A stretch of 29,698 nucleotides of DNA from JBDROU01 sp043809745 [NCBI: bacterium] (lineage in GTDB: Bacteria; Elusimicrobiota; JBDRMW01), in contig JBDROU010000089.1 of NCBI GenBank assembly GCA_043809745.1, positions 1 to 29,698 of the forward strand, written 5' to 3'. The position numbers and the translations under genes are program-made. Of this stretch, positions 8,385 through 17,074 are shown one piece after another. Each line of letters begins with the position of its first letter. Position 1 is the first letter of the stretch. The notes beneath the pieces were generated by a model. It worked only from the letters and a program-made list of their open reading frames with translations. It searched no databases and was not told the DNA's origin.

Positions 8385-8865
8385 ATTATTCCCTATTGTC
8401 AGATCTCTGTTGACACTTCCATACAGTCTGCAAAACTAAATTAGTTAAAACATGATATTTTTGAAGATCGATTATATCATTTCAAAAAGGTCTTCGTCAA
8501 ATCGAGATAAATCCACTTATCGCCTGCGCAAACGGGTTTTAAATCCTTATGATATTAAGATTTTAAATGTATACCGGGAACAGAACCTGAAAACATATTT
8601 ATCTTAAAATAATCCTGCTTTTTAGTGTATAAATAAACAAATATTCCCCTTGAAATAACACATAACTGGACATATACTTATATTAGAAACTGTACAAGTA
8701 TATTATCCAAAAATCTTTTAGCATTAATATAGATACGGTATATTTAAATGGGAGTAAGTACAAAAATAATTTTACAAAGATTTTACATAAATATAACACA
8801 ATTTTTACTTGATAAGATTAAGCTTATAGTAGTAGTATTTAAATATTCTAATAAGGATCTTATTT
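8385..8865. other. Divergent intergenic region between the YchF-like and prepilin-like genes
   Basis: This AT-rich 481-base spacer separates two genes transcribed away from each other. It contains the minus-strand promoter at 8471-8500. On the plus side, an imperfect inverted repeat (ataag/cttat) near 8813-8828 lies shortly before the prepilin start. A weak TTTTAC-16-TATAGT pair overlaps it. I see no open frame, tRNA or stable terminator here. Confidence 0.5.
8471..8500 (-). promoter_or_regulatory. Promoter of the YchF-like gene
   Basis: On the minus strand, TTGACG (8500-8495) and a perfect TATAAT (8476-8471) are 18 bases apart. Transcription would start near 8464 and give a leader of about 80 bases before the ATG at 8384. 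Confidence 0.65.
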
Positions 8866-11385
8866 ATGAAAAAATATCTCAATTTTAGAAAAGGGTTCGG
8901 TTTTATTGAGATTGCTTTTGTATTAGTAATTTTTTCGGTGCTGTTTCTTTCCATATACAAACTAATGTACACCTCAAATAAAAGCGTTCTGGAAAGCCGT
9001 AAAGAAATCAGGATTAACCACTTTGCGCAAGAAATAATCGACCAGGAGATGAATAAACCGCTGCTCGAAGTTACCAGCCGTACAATTGACGGCAAGGGTG
9101 AGTTTTTTGGCTATACGGCGGATTTGACTGTAAGCAATATTGACGAACGGGGTAAAAGACTGCTTAATGTGGTAGTAAAATATAAACAGGGAACCGAAGA
9201 AAAATCAAAAGAATATAATATTCAGCTGATAAGAAAGTCCAATACCAGTTACGGGATAGTTCAGGGATACGTATTAGAACATGGCAGTAATCAAGGTATA
9301 GAAAAAGTTTATGTGGAAGCGATGAGCGAGTATGGGGTAATTAACAGCGGATTTACAGATGCTTCAGGTTTTTACGAGCTAAAATATCTGATGGTGTTAA
9401 ATAATTTAGAGATTATAGCTTCCAAGCTCGGCAGTGTGCCGGGCAAGTATAATCCGGTAGATGCTAACTTTAAGCCCGGTTATTACAATAATTTTTCTAC
9501 AAGTACATATTTTGGGCAGTCAAGAAACAATACTTTTGTTGATGTAAAAGAGAACGATATAGTACTTGCGGCCCCTATGTTTCTGTGGCCGCTGTCAGCG
9601 ATTGAAGGCACGTGCCGCGACTACTGGGACAAGAAGCTTAGCGGTAAAAATAAAGAGGCTCCGGCTCCCGGTATTAAGGTACTCTGTTATACCCCTTACG
9701 GCAATGTTTTAGGAGACCAATATTTTTATTGCCTTACAGACTCATCCGGTGTATACCAATTCGCGAATGTTAGGCCTGGAACAAGAATTATAAAGATACT
9801 TTACGGTATTGGCACCGATCCACGAAAAATAATAGCAAGTCCTGATGTTGATAGTCCTTATTATGATCCGAATTTTGTTAATGGGTATACAGATGCAAAA
9901 AAGGTCTTAGAGATTAAAGATGTACCTGAGAACGCTACCAAATCAGTAGACGAAATATTCTATGCCCAACGCTGCGGCTGGATATACGGATACATTAAAG
10001 CGCTTAATGCAGACAGGTCTGTATGGGGACCGGTTGCGGATGCCGACATAACCATTTCAAATGTATATTTTCGGTATCCTAATGATAAACTGAAACAAGA
10101 TTTTTACCATAAAAGCCATATAACCAATGAAGAGGGCTATTTTGAAATACGAAATATAATAAATGATTCGTATTTGCATACAAATTGGATGTGGTTGTTT
10201 AAAGACAATGGGGAATCAAGTTATGAAAGTTTTGGTTATAACGATCCAAGGGATCCAGTAAAGATGAAGGAGAGTTATAAAGAACCTTTAAAGTTTATGA
10301 GCATAAATCCACTATGGGGGAGTGCTTACACAATGTACTATCCAGGTAGAGGCCATAATCTTGGCACGCTCTATACAATGTCTCACGAACTTATGACTAA
10401 ATTTAAAGCAATAATGGTGAAACCTGACGGCGGAAAAATTGAAAATGTTATTCTCATAATCTCCCCCGCAAACCCATACCCATCTATGTGGTTTTATCCG
10501 AATGATCCGCAATACGTCAGCAATTGCGGTTTATACGGACTCAGTGATAAAAACGGAAAGATCAATCTGGATATGCTTCCCACCATTTATAAGCAAGGTG
10601 ACACCCAAAACAAAACAAGCCTTCGATATACTGTCGCGCTTGAAAACTGCCCGGACTCAAGTGGTACATTTGAAATTGATGTAAAAGATGCGTCCAATAA
10701 ACTACCTATCGCGGATGTTCCATGCTCTATTTCACATTTTAATTATTATATTGATAATGACGGTAAAGTTCAATGGAAACAGTCTACCGTTATAAGCGAT
10801 TATACAACAGCACTGGGAACTGTAATACTAAAATTCGAGAATGTAAAGCTTGGTGTATTTGCGCAAGAGGATCGAATCATACAACCGGGAGTATATGATT
10901 TAGGGGATATCGATCTCTACAATCATCCGAATCTTGAAAATTCTGTTTCCCTGAGTGTTTGGAAAAGCGGATATAATGCTAGAACAGCAGAAGGGTTTAA
11001 AATGAGATTTGATCCTGCTGATCCGCCGGTTATTTCAACAACTGTTTATCTAAGTTTAACTACAGGAAGTAATGTATTTCATGTGAAGGTTCAGCTTCTG
11101 GATGGGAATAACCAGAATCTGAATATTTCCGGGCTTAAAATAGGAGTAGTCTGCGGCAACCGCGGTACATCCGGCAATTCGGACGAAACAGGGAATGTTT
11201 TCATGCCCAATATAATTCTAGAATCAATCGGGAGCACCGCAACCGTTTCATATGACCCTGATGAAGGCGGTAATGCTTCCCATCCCAATAAATTTAAAAA
11301 AATTGAAACATTCATATTTAATGTTCAAAATAATGAAACGTATAACGCTCAATTAGTGCTAATACCTGCAACCTCGGGCATGTAG
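8866..11385 (+). CDS. Giant type IV prepilin-like protein with carboxypeptidase-regulatory-like domains
   Basis: The N-terminus is a class III prepilin signal: a short basic leader, K9-G10, then FGFIE with glutamate at mature position 5, and a hydrophobic helix to about residue 32. Such leaders are cut and methylated by PilD-type peptidase, and the protein is then built into, or anchored beside, a type IV pilus or type II secretion pseudopilus. Ordinary pilins have about 120-250 residues; this one has 839. After a pilin-like head (to about 125), beta-sandwich domains of the carboxypeptidase-regulatory/CnaB type appear at about 129-188, 245-310 and 371-433, with the typical TDxSGxY turn (TDASGFYEL, TDSSGVYQF, TNEEGYFEI). 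More beta-rich sequence extends to the end. AAGGA lies 12 bases before the ATG. No other pilus genes are near. It could be a minor or tip pilin carrying an adhesin. Confidence is high for the prepilin N-terminus and moderate for the domain count. Confidence 0.85.
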   Translation: MKKYLNFRKGFGFIEIAFVLVIFSVLFLSIYKLMYTSNKSVLESRKEIRINHFAQEIIDQEMNKPLLEVTSRTIDGKGEFFGYTADLTVSNIDERGKRLLNVVVKYKQGTEEKSKEYNIQLIRKSNTSYGIVQGYVLEHGSNQGIEKVYVEAMSEYGVINSGFTDASGFYELKYLMVLNNLEIIASKLGSVPGKYNPVDANFKPGYYNNFSTSTYFGQSRNNTFVDVKENDIVLAAPMFLWPLSAIEGTCRDYWDKKLSGKNKEAPAPGIKVLCYTPYGNVLGDQYFYCLTDSSGVYQFANVRPGTRIIKILYGIGTDPRKIIASPDVDSPYYDPNFVNGYTDAKKVLEIKDVPENATKSVDEIFYAQRCGWIYGYIKALNADRSVWGPVADADITISNVYFRYPNDKLKQDFYHKSHITNEEGYFEIRNIINDSYLHTNWMWLFKDNGESSYESFGYNDPRDPVKMKESYKEPLKFMSINPLWGSAYTMYYPGRGHNLGTLYTMSHELMTKFKAIMVKPDGGKIENVILIISPANPYPSMWFYPNDPQYVSNCGLYGLSDKNGKINLDMLPTIYKQGDTQNKTSLRYTVALENCPDSSGTFEIDVKDASNKLPIADVPCSISHFNYYIDNDGKVQWKQSTVISDYTTALGTVILKFENVKLGVFAQEDRIIQPGVYDLGDIDLYNHPNLENSVSLSVWKSGYNARTAEGFKMRFDPADPPVISTTVYLSLTTGSNVFHVKVQLLDGNNQNLNISGLKIGVVCGNRGTSGNSDETGNVFMPNIILESIGSTATVSYDPDEGGNASHPNKFKKIETFIFNVQNNETYNAQLVLIPATSGM

Positions 11386-11468
11386 GAATAGACTGGCTGT
11401 TGACATTTCCATAAAATCCGATTCTATAAATAACTATGGATTATTATCTTCAAGACAGACTGTGTAAT

Positions 11469-11801
11469 TTAGTGAGAAGCAATTACTTCTTTTTCTGTAC
11501 GAAAAGCTAAGACTGGGCGGCCTGTTAATATTTCTCTTATCACCGCTTTATGATCTACCTCTGTTATATTGCTCAAATTCTCAATAAATCCGATATAATT
11601 GTTTACTCCGGTATTCTGCATGAAAAACGGTATTAATCCATCCAAATCTTTTAAGCCTTCATTATGTTTGTAATCGCTTGTAGCTCTAATTACCACTCTT
11701 TGTGTCAGCCCCATTATGCTGCTGGATATTTTATTTTGTAAAAATTCGAGAAAACTACCCTTTTGAATAATATATTTTATACCACTTAGATTAAATGACA
11801 A
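11469..11801 (-). CDS. Hypothetical protein facing the efflux operon
   Basis: I do not recognise this protein. The open frame has 110 codons, but its first codon (TTG at 11801) lies inside a promoter-like -35, so translation may begin lower down. One option is the ATG at 11714, which would give 81 aa. Neither start has a clear ribosome site. The product has no signal peptide or membrane segment and reads as a small soluble alpha/beta protein (DGLIPFFMQNTGVNNYIGFIE; TGRPVLAFRTEKEV). Codon choice resembles that of neighbouring genes, and no frame on the other strand competes. It is transcribed divergently from the MarR gene and shares about 65-95 bases of upstream DNA with it, so MarR may control it. 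It could also be a remnant. Confidence 0.45.
   Translation of the reverse strand: MSFNLSGIKYIIQKGSFLEFLQNKISSSIMGLTQRVVIRATSDYKHNEGLKDLDGLIPFFMQNTGVNNYIGFIENLSNITEVDHKAVIREILTGRPVLAFRTEKEVIASH
11774..11801 (-). promoter_or_regulatory. Candidate promoter of the hypothetical gene
   Basis: TTGTCA (11801-11796) and TAAAAT (11779-11774) are 16 bases apart on the minus strand. If used, transcription would start near 11767, downstream of the first possible TTG codon. Confidence 0.4.
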
Positions 11802-11836
11802 GTAAAATTATTGTAAATTCTGGACGCGGAATATTT

Positions 11837-11850
11837 TAATTGACAAATTA
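11837..11850. promoter_or_regulatory. Candidate MarR operator overlapping the -35 box
   Basis: The perfect inverted repeat taatt-gaca-aatta wraps the -35 hexamer of the MarR promoter. A second, looser repeat (gttaa 11869-11873, ttaac 11886-11890) lies between the -10 box and the ATG. MarR proteins usually repress their own operon by binding such palindromes. Binding here is inferred. Confidence 0.45.
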
Positions 11851-11868
11851 TTCATATTAGTTTATAAT
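11840..11868 (+). promoter_or_regulatory. Consensus sigma-70 promoter of the efflux operon
   Basis: TTGACA (11840-11845) and TATAAT (11863-11868) are both perfect and exactly 17 bases apart. Transcription should begin near 11875. This excludes the ATG at 11867, which lies within the -10 box, and favours the ATG at 11897. Confidence 0.85.
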
Positions 11869-11896
11869 GTTAACTGTTTATTACATTAACTATTTT

Positions 11897-12349
11897 ATGA
11901 GTAATTTTGAAGAACCGATACTGGAATTTATATCAACCGCTTCGCTGCTCGGCAAACTAAGGATGTACATCAGCAAATGCGGCCTTATTAGCCCCCAGCA
12001 CGCAAAAGTGTTAAACCTTGTTACTATAAAAAAAAGCATAAAGACAACAGATATTTCTAAGCTTATGATGACCACAAAAAGCGCGGCGACACAATTAGTC
12101 GACAGGTTGATTAATAACGGCTACGTTCGAAGATTCCATTCCGCTAAGGACAGAAGGATTGTTAATATTGAACTTACCGAAAAAGGCAAAACGGCTCAAA
12201 AAGGATACTTAAAATGCAGATCCGAATTATTCAGATTCATTTCCTCGCAATTAAATTGCAATAAGAAAGAGTATCCTGCAGAAATGCTTAAAAAACTAAA
12301 CGACGGCTTGAAAAAATACATTATTAAAACTAAATATGGAACAAATTAA
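11897..12349 (+). CDS. MarR-family transcriptional regulator
   Basis: This 150-aa winged-helix regulator is first in the efflux operon. An ATG 30 bases upstream (11867) is in frame but falls inside the -10 box, so the ATG at 11897 is chosen. The MarR signature is clear: a helical dimer segment, SPQHAKVLNLV, a helix-turn-helix (TTDISKLMMTTKSAATQLVD), a short turn LINNGYVRR, and the wing DRRIVNIELTEKGK. MarR dimers repress efflux genes until a small phenolic ligand, or oxidation of a cysteine, releases them. Here the TolC gene starts 29 bases after the stop, so the regulator and pump are probably on one transcript. Palindromes at 11837-11850 and around 11869-11890 suggest autoregulation. The inducer cannot be read from the sequence. 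Confidence 0.9.
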   Translation: MSNFEEPILEFISTASLLGKLRMYISKCGLISPQHAKVLNLVTIKKSIKTTDISKLMMTTKSAATQLVDRLINNGYVRRFHSAKDRRIVNIELTEKGKTAQKGYLKCRSELFRFISSQLNCNKKEYPAEMLKKLNDGLKKYIIKTKYGTN

Positions 12350-12378
12350 AACTTTAAATTCAAGAACCAGGAGGCAAA

Positions 12379-13680
12379 ATGAATATTAAGAGTATTATAT
12401 TTATAAGCACTATATTTTTGTCAGCTAATAACCTTAGTGCCAAGGATTATACCGTAGAAGAACTGGTAAATATTGCCTGGGATAAATCCCCCTTATTAAA
12501 GGAAGCGCAGCGCGAAAAGGACATAATTAATACGGCAAAGGAACTTACTGAAGCATATCATATGCCTATATTGAGCTTTTCTCAGTCGCTTGAAAGATCA
12601 AACAATCCGGTAAAAGTATTTTCTTATAAACTGATGCAGGAAGATTTTAAGATGCCTGATTTTTCTATTAATTCCTTAAACAATCCGGATTTGAGAAATC
12701 AGAATCTTTCCGCTTTTACATTAATTTTGCCTCTTTACAGCGGGAATCAAATAACACAGCAATCAAAATCATTAAAAGATAAAGTGGAATTTATGGATTA
12801 TCAGAAGAATTGGATCAAGAAAATTGTCAGGCGCAATATATACGGATTGTTTTACGCGTATTACTACATGGATGAATTAGAGCAATTTCTAACTTCCGAA
12901 AAAAAATATTTGGATTCTATATTGGATTCTTATGACGCAAAGACATTAAACAACAAAAACCGCTATTTAAGCTACAACCAGGGCCGTATAATAGAGGAGA
13001 GCATTATGGAAGGAAGGGATGAAATCACTGCTAATAAAAAAGCCATAATTGCGCAAATAGAGTTCATTTCTGGAGTATCAGACATAAATCTGGATATGAG
13101 TTCCAAAGATATTTTCATGGATTTAAAATGGAATCAATTAGATGAAAATGCTAATGTGGAGCGCGAGGATATCAGAGCAATGGAAAAGTACGCTGACTCG
13201 CTAAAAAAAGAAATAGCTGTCAGCAAAGCTGTTTATCTTCCACATCTTAACGGATTTGCAAACTACAATTTCAGCAGTGAGGAGTTTGATAATTATGGTG
13301 AGGATTATACGCTTGGGTTAGAAGTTGGCTGGAATTTCGGGCTCAGCAGTTTCAAGAGCGTCTTACTTGCAGATAAAAAGGAATCTGCCGCGCGGGAAAA
13401 GTATTTTACACTTATTAATCAGGCAAAAAAAGAGGTTAAGGAATTAAAAAGTGATCTGGAAGGCTTAAAACAAAAACTCGGCAGATATGAGAATAAGGAT
13501 ATTCTGTTTAGAGAAAACAAAAAAATACTTACTTCCCAGTATAAGCAGGGTTCTATAGATTTATATAATCTGCTTGATAATTTTGCTCATTACATACAGA
13601 ATAAATCTGAACTGCAGCAAATGAAAGCATCATTCAAGATGAAACTGGCAACTTACTTGGATAATTTTTCAAAATTATAA
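12379..13680 (+). CDS. TolC-family outer-membrane efflux channel
   Basis: A 433-aa protein with a signal peptide ending near LSA (residues 18-20) and the internal duplication typical of TolC/OEP proteins. The first repeat begins YTVEELVNIAWDKSPLLKEA (24-43) and has a strand with LPLYSGNQI. The second has a strand with LEVGWNFGL followed by a long coiled coil ending in SKL. TolC trimers form the outer-membrane and periplasmic duct of tripartite pumps. AGGAGG stands 6 bases before the ATG. The stop is 15 bases before the RND gene, which fits transcriptional and functional coupling. Length is normal for the family. No metal-binding His/Met cluster is seen. Confidence 0.9.
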   Translation: MNIKSIIFISTIFLSANNLSAKDYTVEELVNIAWDKSPLLKEAQREKDIINTAKELTEAYHMPILSFSQSLERSNNPVKVFSYKLMQEDFKMPDFSINSLNNPDLRNQNLSAFTLILPLYSGNQITQQSKSLKDKVEFMDYQKNWIKKIVRRNIYGLFYAYYYMDELEQFLTSEKKYLDSILDSYDAKTLNNKNRYLSYNQGRIIEESIMEGRDEITANKKAIIAQIEFISGVSDINLDMSSKDIFMDLKWNQLDENANVEREDIRAMEKYADSLKKEIAVSKAVYLPHLNGFANYNFSSEEFDNYGEDYTLGLEVGWNFGLSSFKSVLLADKKESAAREKYFTLINQAKKEVKELKSDLEGLKQKLGRYENKDILFRENKKILTSQYKQGSIDLYNLLDNFAHYIQNKSELQQMKASFKMKLATYLDNFSKL

Positions 13681-13695
13681 TGGAGGAGAGACTTT

Positions 13696-16600
13696 ATGAT
13701 ATCTGGCTTTGCAGGGAAAATAGCAAAAACATACTTAAATTCAAAACTTACGCCATTATTGGTTATAGTTTCGCTTTTACTCGGTATCTTTTCGGTTTTT
13801 ATGATGCCAAGAGAAGAAGAACCGCAGATAAAAGTCCCGATGATAGATGTGTATATACCTATTCCAGGATATACGCCAAAAGAGGTTGAAAACAGGGTAA
13901 CAAATCCGGTTGAGCGCCAATTGAGCGGCCTTTTCGGTATAAAACATGTCTATTCCACTTCCATAGAAGGAGCATCATTCATAACAGCGCGTTTTAAGGT
14001 TGGTGAGGACCTTGAGGCAAGCCTGATAAAGGTTTACCACAAAATTGACTCCATGAAGTATTCACTTCCAAACGAAGCCATGCCCCCAGTTGTAAAATCC
14101 TACACAATAGACGATGTGCCATTTTATACTATCACATTTTACTCCAAAGAATATTCTTCTTACGAGATACGAAGCAGAATTGTTCCAATAGCAAAAGATC
14201 TGCAGGCAATTAACGGTGTATCTGATATGAATATTATAGGCGGCGAGCGTACAGTTGCCAGGATTACCCCTAATTTAGCTAAACTAAAGGAATTTGGTAT
14301 TACTCTAATAGAGATGAAACAAGCTGTTGAGAGGTCCAGTTCGCAATTTATTATCTCTCCAATATATGAAAGAAGCCCGGAACCCCTTATAGCAGCAGGG
14401 GCTTTTGTTTCCTCGCTTAAAGATATTAAATCAATCCCGCTGGGACGCAGGTTCGGTAAAACAATAAAGCTAGGGGATACTGCTAAAATAGAATACAGCC
14501 CTGACGAAAAAAATTCATACGTATTATACGGAACGGACAACAATGAAGCTGTTACTGTTGTTTTTACAAAAAAGAAACTGGTAAATGCAACTGTACTGGC
14601 AGAGAAACTCGAGCAAACACTCAAAGTTTTGTCAAGAAATGAATTGGATAAAAATATTAAATGGGAAATAACCAGGGATTACGGAGCAACCGCAAAAGAA
14701 AAATCAAACGAACTTATTAAACACCTTCTAATTGCAACCTTTTCTGTAATGATACTTATCGCATTTATGCTCGGGTTAAGAGTGTCACTGGTGGTAGGAA
14801 TCGCAGTACCCGTAACGCTTGCGATAACGCTGCTGGTGTATTACCTAATGGGGTATACCTTGAACAGAGTTACTCTTTTCGCACTCATATTTTCTATAGG
14901 GATATTGGTAGACGACGCCATTGTTGTTGTTGAGAACATATACCGCCACCTTGCTCTGGGATTCCATAAAGCCAGAGATATCGCTATATCCGCAGCAACA
15001 GACGAAGTAGGAAACCCCACAATACTGGCTACAGCAGCTGTTATAGTTGCAATTATGCCTATGGCTTTCGTAGGCGGTCTCATGGGGCCGTATATGAGGC
15101 CCATACCTATCGGCGCGTCACTGGCCATGGTCTTTTCACTTTTTATTGCCTTTATAGTCTCGCCCTGGGCATCAAAAAGGCTGATCAAAGATACCGTTCA
15201 CGAAAAAGACCCAAAGAAAAAACTGTTAGGCAGAATTTTTTCGAATAGTTTGGGATGGATGTTAGACAAAAGAAGAAACACAGTAATTATAATGTCGTTA
15301 GTAGCGTTATTATTATTAGGGTCGATACTCCTTGTTGCAGGCAAGCAGGTAAAGGTAAAAATGCTGCCTTTTGACAATAAATCGGAGTTTCAGATACTTG
15401 TAGACCTCCCCCCCGGCTCAACTTTGGATGAAACTAAAGAATTTGCTAACCAAATAGCAGAAAAACTCCATGAGTATGAAGAAGTTGAGAACATTCAACA
15501 GTACATAGGAACCGCCGCACCTTTCAGTTTCAGCGGCATGGTAAAGCACACATTTTTAAGAAAATCCTCATATAAAGCAGATTTACAGGTAAACTTGAAA
15601 GACAAACATAAACGCAAGATGCAGAGCCATGATATAGTTAAAAAGATCAGAACTGATATCGTAAATAGATTCCAGACAGACGGAATCAAATTAAAATTTC
15701 TTGAAATCCCACCCGGCCCGCCTGTTTTGTCTACCGTATTAGCAGAGTTGTATCATCCTGATGAAAAAAAACAGTATGAACTGCTTAATCAGGTAAAAGA
15801 TATATACTTAAATACCGATGGCATTGTAGAAGTTGATACAACATTAGAGCCAAAACAAAGCAAGCTATATTTTAAATTCAACAGGCAGAAAGGCGAGATT
15901 CACGGCGTCCCTCAAAACTTTGCAACAAATACTTTAATGATGGCGCTTGGGAAGCTGGACCTGTTTCCGGTTCATCTGCCTTCAGAACAAGAACCGGTTT
16001 TTATGAGAATGTCTTTGAGCAAAAAAGATAAGACCATGGATATGTCATTGCTGAACCTGCTTGTCCCTTCTTTAGAAGGAGATAAGATTTCATTGAATAC
16101 CGTTATGGATATTGAGGAAAGATATACATTAAATCCGATACATCACAAGGATTTACAGAGGGTTATGTATGTTATGGGTGAGGTTACCGGCGCTGAAGAA
16201 AGCCCGGTTTACGCGATTGCAAAGATGAATAATGAACTGAAAAATTTCAATATTCTGTACTCCAAACAACCTCAGATAATTGACAGACCCATACTTAAAT
16301 GGGATGGTGAGATGGCTATAACAGTCGAGGTATTTAGAGACTTGGGTATAGCCTTTTTTATCGCAATAGTATTAATATTAATATTAGTGACTGGATGGTA
16401 TAATTCTTTTGTTATACCCTTTATTATAATAATCCCCGTACCTTTAAGCCTTATCGGCATTATACCCGGACATCTTTTATTTGACGCATTTTTCACGGCT
16501 ACTTCAATGATCGGTTTTATAGCCGGAGCCGGCATTACGGTGCGCAATTCAATAATATTAATTGATTTTATAGAACACAAGAGATCTGAAGGATGCGTCT

Positions 16601-16854
16601 GCAAAGAAGCGGTCATAGATTCGGTAATTGTCAGGTTCAGGCCAATACTGCTTACAGCACTTGCGGTTATTGTAGCTGCTACCGTGATTCTGTTCGATCC
16701 AATATTCCAGGGATTAGCTATAAGCTTGATGATGGGGTCCATAGCTTCTGCGCTTCTATCTATACCAACTGTCCCGGTGCTATATTACTGGCTCCAAAAA
16801 GATGCTCCGGTAAAAAAAGGTAAAAATATTGATTCAATTAATATGTATAACTAA
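13696..16854 (+). CDS. RND-family efflux permease (AcrB-like, HAE type)
   Basis: A 1052-aa inner-membrane antiporter that uses proton entry to drive substrates outward. It has the AcrB layout: TM1 (about 18-38), a periplasmic porter domain starting REEEPQIKVP, TM2-6 with the proton-relay aspartate pair in GILVDDAIVVVENIYRH, then TM7, a second periplasmic domain with DLPPGSTLDETKEFA, and TM8-12. The D-D pair fits the drug/organic (HAE) group better than the heavy-metal group, which lacks it. In TM10 the usual lysine is replaced by arginine (GITVRNSIILIDF). GGAGGAG precedes the ATG. No periplasmic adaptor gene lies between it and TolC or anywhere else in the window. Substrate unknown. Confidence 0.92.
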   Translation: MISGFAGKIAKTYLNSKLTPLLVIVSLLLGIFSVFMMPREEEPQIKVPMIDVYIPIPGYTPKEVENRVTNPVERQLSGLFGIKHVYSTSIEGASFITARFKVGEDLEASLIKVYHKIDSMKYSLPNEAMPPVVKSYTIDDVPFYTITFYSKEYSSYEIRSRIVPIAKDLQAINGVSDMNIIGGERTVARITPNLAKLKEFGITLIEMKQAVERSSSQFIISPIYERSPEPLIAAGAFVSSLKDIKSIPLGRRFGKTIKLGDTAKIEYSPDEKNSYVLYGTDNNEAVTVVFTKKKLVNATVLAEKLEQTLKVLSRNELDKNIKWEITRDYGATAKEKSNELIKHLLIATFSVMILIAFMLGLRVSLVVGIAVPVTLAITLLVYYLMGYTLNRVTLFALIFSIGILVDDAIVVVENIYRHLALGFHKARDIAISAATDEVGNPTILATAAVIVAIMPMAFVGGLMGPYMRPIPIGASLAMVFSLFIAFIVSPWASKRLIKDTVHEKDPKKKLLGRIFSNSLGWMLDKRRNTVIIMSLVALLLLGSILLVAGKQVKVKMLPFDNKSEFQILVDLPPGSTLDETKEFANQIAEKLHEYEEVENIQQYIGTAAPFSFSGMVKHTFLRKSSYKADLQVNLKDKHKRKMQSHDIVKKIRTDIVNRFQTDGIKLKFLEIPPGPPVLSTVLAELYHPDEKKQYELLNQVKDIYLNTDGIVEVDTTLEPKQSKLYFKFNRQKGEIHGVPQNFATNTLMMALGKLDLFPVHLPSEQEPVFMRMSLSKKDKTMDMSLLNLLVPSLEGDKISLNTVMDIEERYTLNPIHHKDLQRVMYVMGEVTGAEESPVYAIAKMNNELKNFNILYSKQPQIIDRPILKWDGEMAITVEVFRDLGIAFFIAIVLILILVTGWYNSFVIPFIIIIPVPLSLIGIIPGHLLFDAFFTATSMIGFIAGAGITVRNSIILIDFIEHKRSEGCVCKEAVIDSVIVRFRPILLTALAVIVAATVILFDPIFQGLAISLMMGSIASALLSIPTVPVLYYWLQKDAPVKKGKNIDSINMYN

Positions 16855-16878
16855 AGTCTGTGTAAAAGGAGAAATGAA

Positions 16879-17052
16879 ATGAATTATTTATTAATTTGGA
16901 AAATAGCTGGCGGAGTTTTAATCGGGGGCGGTATTGGATTTCTGGTTTACAAATTCATAGGCTGCAGCACGGGAGCCTGCCCTATTACCGCCAATCCGTG
17001 GAGCAGTATAATTTTTGGCATTATTATCGGACTTTTAATTGCATTTCAATAA
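16879..17052 (+). CDS. DUF6132-family small membrane protein
   Basis: A 57-aa protein not covered by longer frames. An AAAGGAG 7-8 bases upstream selects the ATG at 16879, since the earlier ATG at 16874 stops after one codon. Two hydrophobic segments (about 5-26 and 42-56) flank a polar hinge with GCSTGACPIT, the mark of DUF6132 proteins. Members of this family sit near thiol, rhodanese or metal-handling genes and have no proven activity. The gene lies 24 bases after the permease and 22 bases before the next small gene, so it belongs to the efflux operon. The two cysteines could bind metal or form a disulfide. Confidence 0.8.
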   Translation: MNYLLIWKIAGGVLIGGGIGFLVYKFIGCSTGACPITANPWSSIIFGIIIGLLIAFQ

Positions 17053-17074
17053 ATTACAGGAGGGTTTTACGAAC

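Noticed and set aside
8805-9095. Minus-strand open frame of 96 codons
   Set aside because: It lies opposite the prepilin start and its promoter region, has no ribosome site, and its translation is low-complexity. The plus frame has a clear prepilin signature.
13680-13889. A separate small gene between TolC and the permease that might be an adaptor fragment
   Set aside because: It is an out-of-frame reading of the permease start and has no lipoyl or coiled-coil adaptor features.
14160-14624. Minus-strand open frame of 154 codons within the RND gene (and similar ones at 14841-15188 and 16272-16742)
   Set aside because: These are antisense shadows of conserved RND transmembrane and porter domains; none has a ribosome site or a protein-like composition.
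13696-16854. Heavy-metal (CusA-type) RND assignment
   Set aside because: The TM4 motif has the D-D pair of drug-type pumps, and no methionine cluster is seen, despite the cysteine-bearing downstream genes.
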